Source: Lysobacterales bacterium
GTDB taxonomy: Bacteria; Pseudomonadota; Gammaproteobacteria; Xanthomonadales; Xanthomonadaceae
Reading direction: 5' to 3'
Assembly (NCBI GenBank): GCA_015655035.1
Contig: JAATFS010000471.1
Coordinates: 1 to 7,271, forward strand
Length of the DNA stretch: 7,271 nt
The translations under genes and the position numbers were made by a program. This document shows, piece after piece, positions 6,337-7,271 of this stretch; position 1 is the stretch's first letter, and every line of letters begins with the position of its first letter. Under the pieces are notes generated by a model. The model was not told where the DNA came from, ran no database searches, and worked only from the letters and a program-made list of their open reading frames with translations.

Positions 6337-7271
6337 TCAAAATCCCGCCACCGCGCCATCGCTGCGCGGGTCCGCCGCGCCGGCCAGGGTGCCGTCGGCC
6401 TCGCGTACCAGCGCACCGGCGTGTCCCATCACCGAGGTGAAGTTCGGCAGCAGTTCCACCGCATGTCCGGCCTCGCGCAGTGCATGTATCACTGCCGGGT
6501 CGAAGCGGTTCTCCAGCTTCAGTGAGGTGCTGTCTTCGCCCCAGGTGCGGCCGAGTAGCCAGCGTGGTGCGGTGACGGACTGTTGCAGCGATTGGCCGAA
6601 GCGGGCGTAGCGGGTGAACACGGCGGCCTGGGTCTGTGGCTGGCCTTCGCCGCCCATGGTGCCGTAGCTCATCACCCGGCCGTCGTCGAACACCGCCAAG
6701 GCGGGATTGAGGGTGTGGAAGGGTTTGCGTCCGGGCCTGAGCGCGTTCCAGCCATCGCGCGCGAGGCGGAAGCTGCAACCCCGGTTCTGCCAGGTGATGC
6801 CGGTGTGCGGTAGCACCAGGCCAGAGCCGAACTCGAAGTAAGTGGACTGGATGCAGCTGACCGCCTGGCCACGCCCGTCAATGGCGCCAAACCAGGTGGT
6901 GTCGCCGGCCTGCGAGGGTTGCGGCCAGGGCAGTGCGTGGGCCGGGTCGATCCGCGCGGCCAGCGCGTCAAGTTGTTCGCAGTCGTCGAGCAGCGCCTGG
7001 GGATCGAGCGACATATAGGCGGGATCGCCGACATGCGCATCGCGGATCAGGAAGGCTTGTTTAGTGGCTTCGATCAAGCCATGCAGATGGTCGAAGCCGT
7101 CGGCGTGCTCGGTGTGGAGACGGTCGAACAATGCCAGGATCAGCAGCGAGGCCAGGCCCTGGGTGGGCGGGGCGTGGTTGTAGACGGTGGCGTCGCGCAG
7201 GCGCACGTTCAGCGGCACGCTGGCGTCGGCACGGTGGGCGTGCAGGTCGGCCAGGGCGAGCGGGCTGCCGA
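6337..7271 (-). CDS. Gamma-glutamyltransferase-like Ntn-hydrolase, C-terminal part
   Basis: The frame enters from the right edge and ends at TGA (6339-6337), leaving 310 residues; the N-terminus is outside. Numbered from the first full codon (7269), residues 1-123 are the end of the large subunit (SPLALADLHAHRAD, then HAPPTQGLASLLIL). Self-cleavage would fall between D123 and T124 in GDTTWFGAIDG, which frees T124 (6900-6898) as nucleophile. This gives a 187-residue small subunit, close to the roughly 190 of E. coli GGT. FEFGSGLVLPHTG (145-157), QNRGCSF (161-167), RPGRKPFHTLNPA (178-190), GTMGGEGQPQ (203-212) and APRW (234-237) follow in family order. Contacts used by true GGT for the glutamyl group are changed: the NNQMDDF stretch reads QNRGCSF, and the SS pair reads HT. 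The lid loop also looks short. This fits the YwrD/cephalosporin-acylase-like branch, so glutathione may not be the substrate. A GTG at 7218-7216 is internal, not the start. Confidence 0.88.
   Translation of the reverse strand, partial: GSPLALADLHAHRADASVPLNVRLRDATVYNHAPPTQGLASLLILALFDRLHTEHADGFDHLHGLIEATKQAFLIRDAHVGDPAYMSLDPQALLDDCEQLDALAARIDPAHALPWPQPSQAGDTTWFGAIDGRGQAVSCIQSTYFEFGSGLVLPHTGITWQNRGCSFRLARDGWNALRPGRKPFHTLNPALAVFDDGRVMSYGTMGGEGQPQTQAAVFTRYARFGQSLQQSVTAPRWLLGRTWGEDSTSLKLENRFDPAVIHALREAGHAVELLPNFTSVMGHAGALVREADGTLAGAADPRSDGAVAGF

Noticed and set aside
7216..7218. GTG as the start of the GGT-like gene
   Set aside because: The frame continues upstream to the window edge with family-like sequence (SPLALADLHAHRAD), so this is an internal valine.

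Overview
The window is GC-rich and densely coded, with long spurious antisense reading frames, as in a high-GC gammaproteobacterium. I infer Xanthomonadaceae, most likely Xanthomonas or a close relative. The reasons are the protein families present and the intergenic segment at about 985-1240, which I recognise from memory as a Xanthomonas-type dispersed repeat. No rRNA, tRNA, CRISPR, IS or phage genes are visible, and nothing looks like a defence system.

Layout. (1) 902-1, minus: N-terminal 300 residues of a secreted 'purine nucleoside permease' (NUP family), running off the left edge. (2) 903-1419: 517 bases without a gene, holding the repeat-like segment with a GC hairpin, and further on a small inverted repeat. 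(3) 1420-3414, plus: a complete five-helix membrane phosphotransferase of the LtaS/sulfatase fold. (4) 3415-3464: a 50-base convergent gap with a GC-rich stem-loop. (5) 4223-3465, minus: a complete short-chain dehydrogenase/reductase (SDR). (6) 4224-4618: a 395-base divergent control region with a 16-bp palindrome. (7) 4619-6241, plus: a complete oleate hydratase (ohyA). (8) 6242-6336: a 95-base convergent gap with nothing convincing. (9) 7271-6337, minus: the C-terminal 310 residues of a gamma-glutamyltransferase-like Ntn-hydrolase, running off the right edge.

How the genes fit together. Most are single-gene units in convergent or divergent arrangement, so no large operon can be claimed. The one suggestive pairing is the SDR and ohyA, which share a control region. 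OhyA makes 10-hydroxy fatty acids from cis-9 unsaturated ones, and an SDR could oxidise such a secondary alcohol to the 10-oxo acid, as in the gut lactobacillus linoleate pathway. The two end genes encode likely envelope or periplasmic hydrolases, and the LtaS-like enzyme modifies something on the outer face of the inner membrane. The more unusual points are residue-level departures from family consensus in the GGT-like protein, OhyA, the SDR and possibly the LtaS-like enzyme.
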